Shown here: piece after piece, positions 8,710 to 17,374 of the stretch
Layout of the letters: every line of letters starts with the position of its first letter
Numbering within the stretch: the stretch's first letter is position 1
Source of the DNA: Pseudomonas lini
GTDB taxonomy: Bacteria > Pseudomonadota > Gammaproteobacteria > Pseudomonadales > Pseudomonadaceae
Direction: 5' to 3'
Assembly (NCBI RefSeq): GCF_030812475.1
Contig: NZ_JAUSSR010000018.1
Location: 62,001 to 126,000, forward strand
DNA length: 64,000 nucleotides
Notes under the pieces: model-generated
What the model was told of the DNA's origin: nothing
Database searches by the model: none
The model's input: only the letters and a program-made list of their open reading frames with translations
Made by a program: the position numbers and the translations under genes

Positions 8710-10023
8710 ATGTCCATACCGTCGAACAGCATCAGCGGCACCTTGTCGCCCAGTGCTTCATCCGTGGTCGCCAGTTCCGGCGCCTGGACCACGCTTTTTA
8801 TTCTCACCGCGGTGTATGCGATCAATATCGCCGACCGCTATGTCCTGTCCACTCTGATCGAACCGATCAAAAACGAGTTTCAACTCAGCGACGCCTCGGT
8901 CGGCTTTCTTACCGGTGTGGCGCTGGCGATCTTCTATGTAGCCGCTGGCCTTCCGCTGGGGGCGCTGGCAGACAGGACCAACCGCAAGCGCATGATCGGC
9001 GCGGCGGTGGCGGTCTGGTCGGCCATGACCGTGTTCTGTGGCCTGAGCAGCAGCTTCTGGCAACTCTTGCTGGCGCGTATCGGTGTTGGTATCGGAGAGG
9101 CAGGCGGCACACCCCCTAGCCATTCGATCATTGCCGACAAGTTTCGACCTAAACTGCGCGCCTTTGCCCTGTCGGTTTACGGTATCGGCGCCAGTGTCGG
9201 TGCCTGGTTCGGTGCATCAGGCGCGGGTTACCTGAATGACGCCTATGGCTGGCGCACCACGTTGCTGGTCTTCGGGCTATGCGGACTGCCGTTCGCCCTG
9301 TTGGTATGGCTGTGCATCCGCGAACCGAAGAGGGTGCACGATGAGGGCATCAGCCCTGACATCCACAGCGAAAACACCAGCTTCAGGGAGACATTCCGAT
9401 ACACACTGCAGAGCCGGGCGCTCTTCCACCTGATCGCCGGGGCCACTGTAGTCACCTTCTGGGGGTGGGGCATTCTCTGGTGGACAACGTCCTTCCTGGT
9501 GCGTACCTACTCGATGTCGGTGGGTCAGGCGGGCGGCATGCTCGGGCCGATCCATGGCCTTGCCGGTACCGCGATGATGGTGATCACCGTGCTGGTGATG
9601 CTGCTGTTGCGCAGCAAGCCGATGCACCAGCAATCGAGCTTCGTGGCCTGGACGACGCTGCTCGGCACGCTGTTCTCCATCGCCCTGTTCGCCACCGACA
9701 GGCTGGAGATCGCGCACGTCCTGCTCTGGCTCTTCATACCGATCACCTACATCTACATCGGCCCTTCCATCGGTCTGCTGCAGAACCTCTACCCCGCGGG
9801 CATGCGCGCCAAGGGTTCGGCCATCCTGCTGTTTACCGCGAACATCGCCAACCTCGCGATCGCGCCACAGCTCGTTGGCCTGCTGTCTGACTTCGTCGCG
9901 CCACGCATCGGCAATCCGGCCGAGTCGTTGCGCTACGTGCTGCTGGGCTGCGCCTTCACCGGCCTTTGGGCGGCCTACCACTATTGGGCTTGCGCCCGGC
10001 ACATGAAAAGGGAATCGCTATGA
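8710..10023 (+). CDS. MFS transporter, Spinster-like family
   Basis: This 437-residue protein has about twelve membrane segments. It carries the major-facilitator loop GALADRTNRKRMIG after helix 2 and the stretch GVGIGEAGGTPPSHSI, which is characteristic of the Spinster-type branch found in bacterial aromatic and organic-acid catabolic loci. A GAGGG ribosome site precedes the ATG. It overlaps the following cupin gene by four bases (ATGA), so the two are translationally coupled, with the flavoprotein gene just after. The likely role is uptake of the island's substrate at the inner membrane. The promoter shares an operator-like motif with the outer-membrane porin. Confidence 0.85.
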   Translation: MSIPSNSISGTLSPSASSVVASSGAWTTLFILTAVYAINIADRYVLSTLIEPIKNEFQLSDASVGFLTGVALAIFYVAAGLPLGALADRTNRKRMIGAAVAVWSAMTVFCGLSSSFWQLLLARIGVGIGEAGGTPPSHSIIADKFRPKLRAFALSVYGIGASVGAWFGASGAGYLNDAYGWRTTLLVFGLCGLPFALLVWLCIREPKRVHDEGISPDIHSENTSFRETFRYTLQSRALFHLIAGATVVTFWGWGILWWTTSFLVRTYSMSVGQAGGMLGPIHGLAGTAMMVITVLVMLLLRSKPMHQQSSFVAWTTLLGTLFSIALFATDRLEIAHVLLWLFIPITYIYIGPSIGLLQNLYPAGMRAKGSAILLFTANIANLAIAPQLVGLLSDFVAPRIGNPAESLRYVLLGCAFTGLWAAYHYWACARHMKRESL

Positions 10024-10361
10024 ACCAGCCACTCAGTGTCAACGAAGCGCAGGTGCGCTATAGCCAGCGACCGCTCTCCGGCAATGCCCGGGTCGAAATG
10101 GGCTGGTCCATCGCGCAAGACGATGACGGGCCGTTGCTGGCCGGATTTGCGAAATGGGACGGGGATGAGTCGCCTTACAAGACGCTGAACTACGACGAGG
10201 TGATGATCGTGCTGGAGGGGACGTTCGGCTTCCAGCTGGAGTCCGGTGAACGTTTTGAAGGCGGGCCCGAGACCACCTTGCGGATCCCCAAAAACACCGC
10301 GGTGAAGTATTTCGGCTCGAAGGCGAAAGTCTTCTTCGTCATCACACCGCCAGGCGAGTGA
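10020..10361 (+). CDS. EutQ-like single-domain cupin
   Basis: This 113-residue protein is a small beta-barrel cupin. The ethanolamine-utilisation EutQ-like pattern is visible in the order FAKWDGDES, LNYDEVMIVLEGTFGFQLE, a glycine-rich turn, and RIPKNTAVKYFG. It is predicted cytoplasmic with no signal peptide. The ATG overlaps the carrier stop in ATGA, and the stop lies six bases before the flavoprotein start, so it belongs to a tight three-gene operon. Proteins of this type near amine catabolic genes are usually of undefined function; a role in handling the pathway intermediate is possible. Confidence 0.8.
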   Translation: MNQPLSVNEAQVRYSQRPLSGNARVEMGWSIAQDDDGPLLAGFAKWDGDESPYKTLNYDEVMIVLEGTFGFQLESGERFEGGPETTLRIPKNTAVKYFGSKAKVFFVITPPGE

Positions 10362-10367
10362 CGGATC

Positions 10368-11699
10368 ATGGATGCAGCGCAGATGGACATAAAACTCAAA
10401 CCTCATGATGACCGCACCAATGGCTGGTCGGCGATTCTTGCGCCGCGGCGTCCGCATCCCGCCTTGCGGCAGCAGGTGGATGCCGACTGGCTGATCATTG
10501 GCGCAGGGTATGCCGGACTTGCGGCCGCCCGGCAGTTGGCGCACAACTGCCCGAACGACATGATCGTGGTGCTCGAGGCGGGCGAGGCGGGGGACAATGC
10601 TTCCGGTCGCAATTCCGGATTCGCCATCGATGTGCCGCACAACGTCGGGAGCTCCGTTGCGGAGCTGGAAAAGGCGGGCAATTACAAGCGCCTGATGAAG
10701 GCGGGCATCGCCTACCTCGATGACATCGTCAAGGCGCGGCAGATCAAGTGCGACTGGAGCGAGAAGGGCAAGTATCACTGCGCAGCCGCGCCGCATCTGG
10801 CCGAGACCTTGCTCAGGCATCATGCCCACGAATTGCAGTCGCTCGGTGAGCCTTACGAATGGCTGGAGCAGGCGGCGCTTGCCAAGCGCCTGGGCACTTC
10901 ATTTTTCCATGCCGGGATCTACACGCCGGGCTGCATCCTGCTCAACCCTTCGGCGTTGACCCGCGGGCTGGCGGATTCCTTGCCGGACAACGTCTCGGTC
11001 TTCGAGAACAGTGCCGTGACCCGCCTGGAATGTGGCAGGATGATTTGCGCCACCACCGCGCAAGGTTCAGTCAGCGCACGCAAGCTGATTCTTGCCAACA
11101 ATGGCAGTGCCTCACAGCTGCCCGGCTTTGAACGGCAAATGTTCAACGTCGCTTCCTATGGCACGCTGACCCGGCCATTGACGCCGGAGCAGCGCGCGCG
11201 GATAGGCGATGTGGAGGAGTGGGGCGTGACACCCGCGAACGCGGTCAGCGGCGCGACCATGCGCTATACCCGCGACCACCGCATCCTGATTCGCCAGCAG
11301 TTCGATTTTACCCCGAGCATGCAGGTCAATGAGAGCACTCGCTCGCGGGTACGCGAACAGCACAAGACGGTGTTCCTGGCGCGTTTCCCTGACCTCGGGG
11401 ACGTGGCGATGGAACACTTCTGGATGGGCTTTTTCAGCATTACGCGTAATGGCGCGCCGCGCTGGGGCCGTATTGACGATAATGTCTATGCGGCGGTGGG
11501 GTGCAACGGCGTCGGTATTGCCAAGCAGACCATTGCTGGCGTGACGTTGGCTGACCTCGCCTGCGGTGTGGAGAATGACCTGATCGCCGATATGCTGGAG
11601 CTGGGCGAGCCGCAGAAATTGCCGCCCAGACCATTCCTGGATATTGGCGTGAAAGCCTATCTGGCCAAGGAACGCTGGGTCGGGAGGCAGGAGTACTAG
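10368..11699 (+). CDS. FAD-dependent amine/amino-acid oxidoreductase (DAO family, PuuB-like)
   Basis: This 443-residue flavoenzyme has the dinucleotide-binding motif WLIIGAGYAGLAAARQL at about residues 41-57 and the NASGRNSGF segment that places the flavin in DAO/PuuB-type oxidases. The C-terminal part holds GCNGVGIAKQT, the second FAD-contact glycine motif. Enzymes of this group oxidise a C-N bond of secondary or primary amines, giving an aldehyde or keto acid. Its position right after the carrier and cupin, beside an N-demethylase-type Rieske oxygenase, suggests it acts on the same nitrogenous substrate or its demethylated product. That link is inference. Confidence 0.83.
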   Translation: MDAAQMDIKLKPHDDRTNGWSAILAPRRPHPALRQQVDADWLIIGAGYAGLAAARQLAHNCPNDMIVVLEAGEAGDNASGRNSGFAIDVPHNVGSSVAELEKAGNYKRLMKAGIAYLDDIVKARQIKCDWSEKGKYHCAAAPHLAETLLRHHAHELQSLGEPYEWLEQAALAKRLGTSFFHAGIYTPGCILLNPSALTRGLADSLPDNVSVFENSAVTRLECGRMICATTAQGSVSARKLILANNGSASQLPGFERQMFNVASYGTLTRPLTPEQRARIGDVEEWGVTPANAVSGATMRYTRDHRILIRQQFDFTPSMQVNESTRSRVREQHKTVFLARFPDLGDVAMEHFWMGFFSITRNGAPRWGRIDDNVYAAVGCNGVGIAKQTIAGVTLADLACGVENDLIADMLELGEPQKLPPRPFLDIGVKAYLAKERWVGRQEY

Positions 11700-11724
11700 A
11701 CAGACGATGTTTCCCAGGGTGGCC

Positions 11725-12681
11725 ATGAGCATTTCACGAAAACGACTTCCTCCGCTGCAGAATCTTGAAGCGTTTGAATCCGCCGCGAGGCATCTGAGTT
11801 TTACCAAGGCGGCGGAGGAGGTAAACCTCTCGCAAAGTGCCGTGAGCCGTCAGATCAAGCATCTGGAAGAGTGCATGGACGTGCAATTGTTCACTCGCAC
11901 GCACAAGACCCTCAACCTGACGAAGGCCGGCAGAACGTTGTTGGGCGGTATCGAGCGAAGTTTGTCGGAGCTGCGCCGGACGCTGGATACCATCGAGAAC
12001 GACAGGAGCCCGACCGTCACGATCAGTGCCAGTATGGCGATCGCCAGCTTCTGGCTGTTGCCCGGGATCGCTGAATTCAAGGACCAGCATCCGGATATCC
12101 GGGTCCGGGTGATTGCCGGTGACGGTGACGATTACACCGCTATCCAAAACAATGAAACCGACTTCACGATTCTCTATGACCAGGGACAGCGGGGCGGTTT
12201 TGTGTCCACTGGCCTGTTCGAGGAAGTGATCTTTCCCGCCTGTACTCCGCAATATCTGAGGGGCCGCAGCATCAGCAGTATCGAAGACCTTTCCCGGGAA
12301 AAGCTGATCGATTTCGAGGTCAAGCACCTGCGCACGGTGAAGGGCTGGCCGGACTGGTTCAGCCGCGCGGGTTGTGAAACCGGCGGCATCAACTACACCA
12401 TCTCGGTTTCCAACTACGACCTTGCCTGTCGCGCGGCCTTGGCCGGGCAGGGCGTGGTGCTGATGTGGGCCTATGTCGCGCCGCTGGCGGAGTTCAGCAA
12501 CGGTACGCTGCTGCGACCGGTCGCAGAAGTGGTGAATACCGGGCACGTCGAGCATCTCGTTTATGCCAAGGCGTTGGAGGAATCTCGCCCGCACATGGTG
12601 TTCAAGGACTGGATCCTCGGCTACGCAAAGCGCACCAATGAGGCGACCCGAAGCCTTCTGGGGCTTGCCTCGGACAGCTGA
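11725..12681 (+). CDS. LysR-family transcriptional regulator (second of the island)
   Basis: This 318-residue protein starts RKRLPPLQNLEAFESAARHLSFTKAAEEV, the GcvA-like helix-turn-helix signature, and has a periplasmic-binding-protein-like effector domain. ATG 11725 follows AGGGTGG; ATG 11707 is an alternative adding six residues. It lies 25 bases after the flavoprotein gene and just before the porin promoter. It is related to, but distinct from, the regulator at 7621, sharing the LPPL-x3-AFE/D-A start. It could be co-transcribed with the carrier operon and drive the porin gene through the motif at 12699. Confidence 0.87.
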   Translation: MSISRKRLPPLQNLEAFESAARHLSFTKAAEEVNLSQSAVSRQIKHLEECMDVQLFTRTHKTLNLTKAGRTLLGGIERSLSELRRTLDTIENDRSPTVTISASMAIASFWLLPGIAEFKDQHPDIRVRVIAGDGDDYTAIQNNETDFTILYDQGQRGGFVSTGLFEEVIFPACTPQYLRGRSISSIEDLSREKLIDFEVKHLRTVKGWPDWFSRAGCETGGINYTISVSNYDLACRAALAGQGVVLMWAYVAPLAEFSNGTLLRPVAEVVNTGHVEHLVYAKALEESRPHMVFKDWILGYAKRTNEATRSLLGLASDS

Positions 12682-12698
12682 TTGTCGCCTTTTCTCCA

Positions 12699-12724
12699 GC
12701 ATGCAAAATGCGCATGCACTGCAC
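12699..12724 (+). promoter_or_regulatory. Shared operator motif, porin copy (GCATGC-N7-GCATGCACTGCAC)
   Basis: GCATGC at 12699 and GCATGCACTGCAC at 12712 repeat the 13-base spacing of the copy at 8580; the 13-bp core differs at one base. It is centred about 95 bases before the porin start. Confidence 0.65.
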
Positions 12725-12806
12725 TGAAAATGATCGTTTGTCCGGCTTTGGCCGACGCAGCAACACTGGCGCCTCCTCATACAAGAACAACTAGAGGTTG
12801 GCCAAC

Positions 12807-14138
12807 GTGTCCTATCCTGTCCGTACTCCATGCATGCTCTGTGCATGCACCTTAATGCTGTTCAGTCTGCCCCTGATGGCCGCCGACGACGCCGCGCGGC
12901 CGCAGGGTTTCGTTGACGGCAGCTCGCTGCAACTGATCAACCGCAACTTCTACTTCAACCGGGATTTTCGCAGCCGCGGCGATGGCGTTTTCAACTCGCG
13001 CCAACAGAGTTATCGCGAAGAGTGGGCCCAGGGTTTCCAGGCATTTTTCAGCTCCGGCTACACCCAGGGGCCAGTTGGCATCGGCGTCGATGCCCACGCG
13101 TTGCTGGGGTTGAAGCTGGACAGCGGCGGCGGCACCTCGGGCACCAATCTGCTGCCGTTGGACAGCCAGCGCCGCGCCGAGGATGATTTCTCCGCAGGCG
13201 GCGGGGCGCTGAAGCTGCGAGCGTTCGATACCGAGCTGAAGGTGGGCGATCTGTTTCCGGTCACACCGGTGTTCCAGCGCGGTGACGGACGTCTGTTGCC
13301 GCAGAGTTTTCGGGGAGTCTCGCTGCAGAACGCTTCCATCGACGGCCTGACCCTGCAAGGCGGTCATCTGCATGCGGCGCGCCACAAAGCCAGCAGCAAT
13401 CATGACGACGAAATAACCACCGAATACGGCGGTACCCGCTTCCGTTCCGCCAGCTACCTGGGCGTCGACTACAGCTTCGCCGACGGCACGTTGCTGAGTG
13501 TGTATCAGGCCCGTTTCGAGGATGTCTGGAATCAGACCTACATCAACCTTGCCAGGACCTTCAACTTCGACGATGGCCAGTCCCTGGCGCTGGGTGCCAA
13601 TCTTTATCGCACCCGCGATCAGGGCAGTGCCCAGGCGGGTGAAATTCATACCAATAGTTGGAGCAGCTATGCGCGGCTGCGTACAGGCGCGCATTCCATG
13701 ATGCTGGCGTACCAGCGTATCGATGGAGACCAGCCCTTCGATTATCTCGGCGACGGCGATTCCATTTACCTCGCCAACTCGGTGCTCTATTCCGATTTCA
13801 ACTCACCGAACGAGCGCTCCTGGCAACTGCGCTATGACATCGATCTCGCCGCCTTCGGCTTGCCGGGCTTAAGCTTCATGACCCGTTACCTGCGTGGCTC
13901 CGGCATCGACAACACCAAGGTCGATCCCAATGGCGCCTATGCCTATTACGCAACGCTGGGTGACGGGGGCAAGCACTGGGAGCGCGATGTCCAGCTGCAA
14001 TATGTCATCCAGAGCGGCCCGGCCAAGAACCTTTCCTTCACCGTGCAACAAACCATCCACCGCGCCAATTCAGCCCAGGCTGATGGCGATGTGGATCAAG
14101 TGCGGATCATTACTAATTACCCACTGGATTTATTCTGA
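12807..14138 (+). CDS. OprD-family outer-membrane porin
   Basis: This 443-residue protein has a signal peptide ending near LMAADD and the OprD signature start (FVDGSSLQLINRNFYFNRDFR). It continues with alternating beta-strand segments such as GTRFRSASYLGVDYSFADGTL and ends in an aromatic residue, as outer-membrane barrels do. OprD-type channels in Pseudomonas let specific small organic molecules across the outer membrane. GTG 12807 was chosen because AGAGG lies nine bases upstream; TTG 12798 is the upstream alternative. With the MFS carrier it completes an uptake route across both membranes, supported by the shared promoter motif. It converges on the aldo/keto reductase gene. Confidence 0.9.
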   Translation: MSYPVRTPCMLCACTLMLFSLPLMAADDAARPQGFVDGSSLQLINRNFYFNRDFRSRGDGVFNSRQQSYREEWAQGFQAFFSSGYTQGPVGIGVDAHALLGLKLDSGGGTSGTNLLPLDSQRRAEDDFSAGGGALKLRAFDTELKVGDLFPVTPVFQRGDGRLLPQSFRGVSLQNASIDGLTLQGGHLHAARHKASSNHDDEITTEYGGTRFRSASYLGVDYSFADGTLLSVYQARFEDVWNQTYINLARTFNFDDGQSLALGANLYRTRDQGSAQAGEIHTNSWSSYARLRTGAHSMMLAYQRIDGDQPFDYLGDGDSIYLANSVLYSDFNSPNERSWQLRYDIDLAAFGLPGLSFMTRYLRGSGIDNTKVDPNGAYAYYATLGDGGKHWERDVQLQYVIQSGPAKNLSFTVQQTIHRANSAQADGDVDQVRIITNYPLDLF

Positions 14139-14166
14139 TCGGGGGCGGCGTTCAATTCTGTGGGGG

Positions 14167-14198
14167 AAAAAAAGCGAGCCGATGAAGGCTCGCCGTTT
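14167..14198. terminator. Bidirectional terminator between porin and aldo/keto reductase
   Basis: The stem GCGAGCC (14174-14180) pairs with GGCTCGC (14187-14193) around a six-base loop. It is preceded by seven A and followed by CGTTTT, so it can stop both convergent transcripts. Confidence 0.8.
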
Positions 14199-14208
14199 TG
14201 CGGTTCCT

Positions 14209-15231
14209 TCACGTGCCTGGTGGATACATTATCGGTGACGTGCGCTCTATGACTTGCTCGATTTTGGTCAGCAGTGAGGAGTCGAGGTGTGGCATGACTT
14301 CGAGTGCGCCAAGGTTCTCTTGCAACTGTTTCAGACTAGAGGCACCGATCAATACCGATGTGACCGAACGGTTTTGCAGCGCCCAGGCCAGCGCGAGCTG
14401 CGCGCGTGTCGCCCCAAGCTCGCAAGCAATGTCCTTCAACTGCCTGGCCGCCGCGATACGTGCTTCGCGTTTGTTCTCGAACACAAAATCTTCAAGCCAC
14501 GCGAAACCTTCGGTTGTCAGTCGGCTGCCCGGCGTCGTTCCTTCATCGTAACGACCAGCCAGAATGCCTGATGCCAGCGGAGACCAGGTGGTCAGCCCCA
14601 AGCCGTGTTCATGGACAAGGGGTTGATACTCATCTTCAACGCGTTGGCGATGAAAAAGATTGTATTGCGGCTGTTCCAGCTGCGGAGGGATCAGGTTGTG
14701 GTTCTTGCAAAAAACGATCAGCGCCAGAACATCTGCTACAGGCCATTCAGATGTCCCCCAATACAACACTTTGCCTTGGTGGATCAGGGTATTCATCGTC
14801 CAGGCAATTTCCGCTATCGACATGCCAGGCTCGGGACGATGGCACAGGAAAAAGTCGAGATAATCGACCCCAAACCGTCGCAGCGACTGATGGCAGGCCT
14901 CAGTGATGTGTTTTCGACTCAGCCCTTGCTGAGTAGGGCGTGATGGGTGCTTGGCGTCGTGATTGTCGCCTGTTCCGAACAAGACTTTGCTGGAAATGCA
15001 GTAACCGTCGCGAGGCCATCCAAGCGTCCGGATGCCTTCGCCGAGCATGCGCTCCGCTTCGCCGCCGAGATAGACCTCGGCGCTGTCGAAGAAGTTGATG
15101 CCATGGTCGTAGGCGCAAGCAAGGCACTCGTTAGCGCCGCGTTGATCAAGGCTCGTACCAAAAGTGATCCAGCTGCCGAATGACAAAACTGAAAGCTGCA
15201 AGGAAGAGCTGCCCAATGAGCGATAGTGCAT
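14209..15231 (-). CDS. Aldo/keto reductase (potassium-channel beta-subunit/YghZ-like branch)
   Basis: This 340-residue (beta/alpha)8 enzyme reduces carbonyl compounds with NADPH. The catalytic tetrad is recognisable as Asp49, Tyr54 (NFFDSAEVY), Lys82 (ISSKV) and His131 (LCHRPEP). The C-terminal VLIGASSLKQLQENL holds the NADP-binding residues typical of this branch. A strong GGAGG ribosome site precedes the ATG. It is followed downstream only by the terminator, so it is probably a single-gene unit. The LysR gene at 15327-16223 lies upstream on the same strand and may be its regulator. Substrate is unknown. Confidence 0.88.
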   Translation of the reverse strand: MHYRSLGSSSLQLSVLSFGSWITFGTSLDQRGANECLACAYDHGINFFDSAEVYLGGEAERMLGEGIRTLGWPRDGYCISSKVLFGTGDNHDAKHPSRPTQQGLSRKHITEACHQSLRRFGVDYLDFFLCHRPEPGMSIAEIAWTMNTLIHQGKVLYWGTSEWPVADVLALIVFCKNHNLIPPQLEQPQYNLFHRQRVEDEYQPLVHEHGLGLTTWSPLASGILAGRYDEGTTPGSRLTTEGFAWLEDFVFENKREARIAAARQLKDIACELGATRAQLALAWALQNRSVTSVLIGASSLKQLQENLGALEVMPHLDSSLLTKIEQVIERTSPIMYPPGT

Positions 15232-15326
15232 GACCGACCTCCAGGAAGAAAAGACAGGAACATGCTGCGTTCCGGAAGGTTCGGCGTGAAATACCGTTTA
15301 TGTAGGCTGGCAATACGCTGGAGGTA

Positions 15327-16223
15327 TCAGAGGTACCGTTTGATGATGTCGATAAACGCATCGCGCAGGGGCGAGCGAACCGTGCAATTGCTGGCAATGT
15401 TGAGTGCCACGCAGCCGAGTTCCGGCGGCGCCTCATGCAACAGTGGGCGAAAACTCACGCCTTGCATGGCAACGCTATCGAAAGACGCCGGAACCAGCGC
15501 TACGCCATACCCCGCCGCGACCAGGCCCAGAAGCGTCTGTATTTGCCGAGCGTGTTGAGCAATCCGTGGCGTGACTCCGGCAGTTTTGCAGAGTGTGAGT
15601 ATCTGATCGTGAAATCCTTGGCCTAATGCGCGAGACGACATGACAAATGTTTCGTCGGCAAGCTCCTCAAGCTTGACGACACTGGCTGCCGCCAACCGGT
15701 GATTGCACGGCAAAGCCAAGTGTATGGGGTCAAGCAACACTCGCTCGATGGTCAATGAGGGCGTTGTTGTCCCCGGCGTACGCATGAACCCGACATCGGC
15801 TTCGCCGCTTTCCAAAAGCGCGACCTGTTCACTTGTCGTCGCCTCGATAAATCGCATCTCGACAGCAGGCATCTGTTCCCTGAACACCCCCAGGGCTCGC
15901 CAGAATTCCGGATGATGGTTGAGATTAATCATGGCCACCACGAGATGCCCCGCAATGCCTTGAGCCACTCTGCGGGTGTGAGCCACGCTTTCGTCCAGGT
16001 TATTCAGGAGTTCGTGTGCCTTGTCCAGCAGGGCCAACCCTGCGCTCGTGAGTTCCACGGTGCGCTTGTCGCGAATGAAAAGCGGATAGCCGATGTGGTC
16101 TTCCAGCCGTTTGATCGCCTGACTGAGCGGAGGTTGTGCCATGTGCAGTCGCTCTGCCGCGCGGCTGAAATGCAGCTCCTCGGCGACAACCACAAACTGT
16201 CGTAACAGGCGAGTCTCGATCAT
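15327..16223 (-). CDS. LysR-family transcriptional regulator (CatM/BenM-like)
   Basis: The 298-residue regulator begins with the winged helix-turn-helix LLRQFVVVAEELHFSRAAERL and QPPLSQAIKRLE, the pattern of the CatM/BenM/CbnR branch that often senses aromatic or dicarboxylic effectors. The effector domain follows from about residue 90. ATG 16223 gives the common family start; ATG 16250 would add nine residues with no ribosome site visible. The aldo/keto reductase gene is 95 bases downstream on the same strand. There is no evident operator, so its target is unclear. Confidence 0.85.
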   Translation of the reverse strand: MIETRLLRQFVVVAEELHFSRAAERLHMAQPPLSQAIKRLEDHIGYPLFIRDKRTVELTSAGLALLDKAHELLNNLDESVAHTRRVAQGIAGHLVVAMINLNHHPEFWRALGVFREQMPAVEMRFIEATTSEQVALLESGEADVGFMRTPGTTTPSLTIERVLLDPIHLALPCNHRLAAASVVKLEELADETFVMSSRALGQGFHDQILTLCKTAGVTPRIAQHARQIQTLLGLVAAGYGVALVPASFDSVAMQGVSFRPLLHEAPPELGCVALNIASNCTVRSPLRDAFIDIIKRYL

Positions 16224-16441
16224 TAGTTCTGTTCTCAGTGCCTTTTCCATATGCCGTGTCGTGGAGAAATTTGCAGGGTCGTCCGACTCGGCAGGTCTTC
16301 AGTATCCGCTAGGGCAAAGTGTCCCGCTTGGCGAAATGCTCAATAATGAAGGAGAGGAATGATGTGCGAGTGAGGGAGGGCATACCCGCACGGGCAGCGA
16401 ATACGATGCCATTGGCATCGTCTGGCAGTATCGCTTCGGCG

Positions 16442-16540
16442 GAGGGCTTTGACTGGATTTTCTTCGGCTACGTAATCGTCCAGGCACTTCGGCAAAAGCG
16501 TCACTTGCGTCCGAGACTCACCTTCGATGAATCGCTTCAT
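16442..16540 (-). pseudogene. IS1182-family transposase N-terminal relic
   Basis: The first roughly 33 residues (MKRFIEGESRTQVTLLP, then KCLDDYVAEENPVKA) match the conserved start of IS1182-type DDE transposases. After that the reading diverges into unrelated sequence, so only the N-terminal tip survives. No inverted terminal repeats or target duplication were found. It lies in a 450-bp gene-free gap (16251-16702) that otherwise holds an inverted repeat (ACGATGCC-ATT-GGCATCGT, 16403-16421) and nothing else recognisable. This suggests a deleted insertion at this junction. Confidence 0.6.
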
Positions 16541-16702
16541 GGTCGTGGCATCGGCAGCCAGCGTTCCCGACCCGTAAGACCTGCCGCCCGCGCGGTTGAG
16601 TTCACTGACAGCTAGCCACCTGGTAGCCGATCGACGAGGAAATTCACTAAGGTCTTCACCCTTCGGATCGGCGTGCCAACGGTAGTGACCTAAAGAAGCG
16701 AC

Positions 16703-17374
16703 TTACTTAATGTTGTGTTGGATCTCCAGCATCCTGAACGTCACTCTTGCGCCCTCGGTGGGATAGCCGGTGTTGTCCTGCACATACGCACCCGCTTTGA
16801 AATACAGTGGTTTGGTCTTCCAGCTCGGGTCGATGGTGGTTCTCCAGTTGTATCCTGCTGCGCTGATGCCCAGCGCGCCCTTCGGGCTGAGGTGGAGCTG
16901 GTAGGAAAAGTTGCGGTTGAGCGGCACACCCGTCGCAATGGTAATGACCTGGCCCTCTTCATCGTCGGGGCGCATGCGCACCTTGGCGACAATGTTTCCC
17001 GTCGAAGCCGACGTTTTGTATTGGTATTCCAGCTTCACCATGGGGCTGTTGCTGTCCTTGTTGTGAATCTGACCGATCACGACCTTGCCGGTGCTGGGCA
17101 CCTGGCTGACGGTCAGAGTCGCCCGCAGAATGTTATCCGCCGCTGAGTACTGCCAGTTACGCAGCCTTCCATCACTATAGGTTTCCCGCAACTCGCTACG
17201 CGGGTAAATAGCGTTGGCCGTCCTGGAGCCGGTTACAGGTGCCCAGAAGGAAAGGGCAGCGGCTTCAGAACTGAAATACTGGCCCTTGAAGCCTTGCGCC
17301 AGTCGAGGCGTTTCTACGGTCGCCGGTGGGCTGCCTTCAGGGATGCTTAAATTCCAGGTGGCGAGGTCGATCAT
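16703..17374 (-). CDS. Alginate lyase, polysaccharide lyase family 7
   Basis: This 223-residue jelly-roll enzyme cleaves alginate by beta-elimination. The three PL7 signatures are present: RSELRE at residues 59-64, QIH at 102-104 (catalytic His104) and YFKAGAYVQ at 191-199 (catalytic Tyr197). The length matches the stand-alone PL7 enzyme PA1167 of P. aeruginosa. There is no signal peptide from the chosen ATG 17374, which has AGGA nine bases upstream, so it is predicted cytoplasmic or exported by a non-Sec route. It stands alone; the LysR gene downstream is separated by the IS relic. Confidence 0.85.
   Translation of the reverse strand: MIDLATWNLSIPEGSPPATVETPRLAQGFKGQYFSSEAAALSFWAPVTGSRTANAIYPRSELRETYSDGRLRNWQYSAADNILRATLTVSQVPSTGKVVIGQIHNKDSNSPMVKLEYQYKTSASTGNIVAKVRMRPDDEEGQVITIATGVPLNRNFSYQLHLSPKGALGISAAGYNWRTTIDPSWKTKPLYFKAGAYVQDNTGYPTEGARVTFRMLEIQHNIK

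Noticed and set aside
16403..16421. Inverted repeat ACGATGCC-ATT-GGCATCGT as an operator or terminator
   Set aside because: It lies in the IS relic with no T-run and no nearby promoter; a chance or decayed-element origin is more likely.
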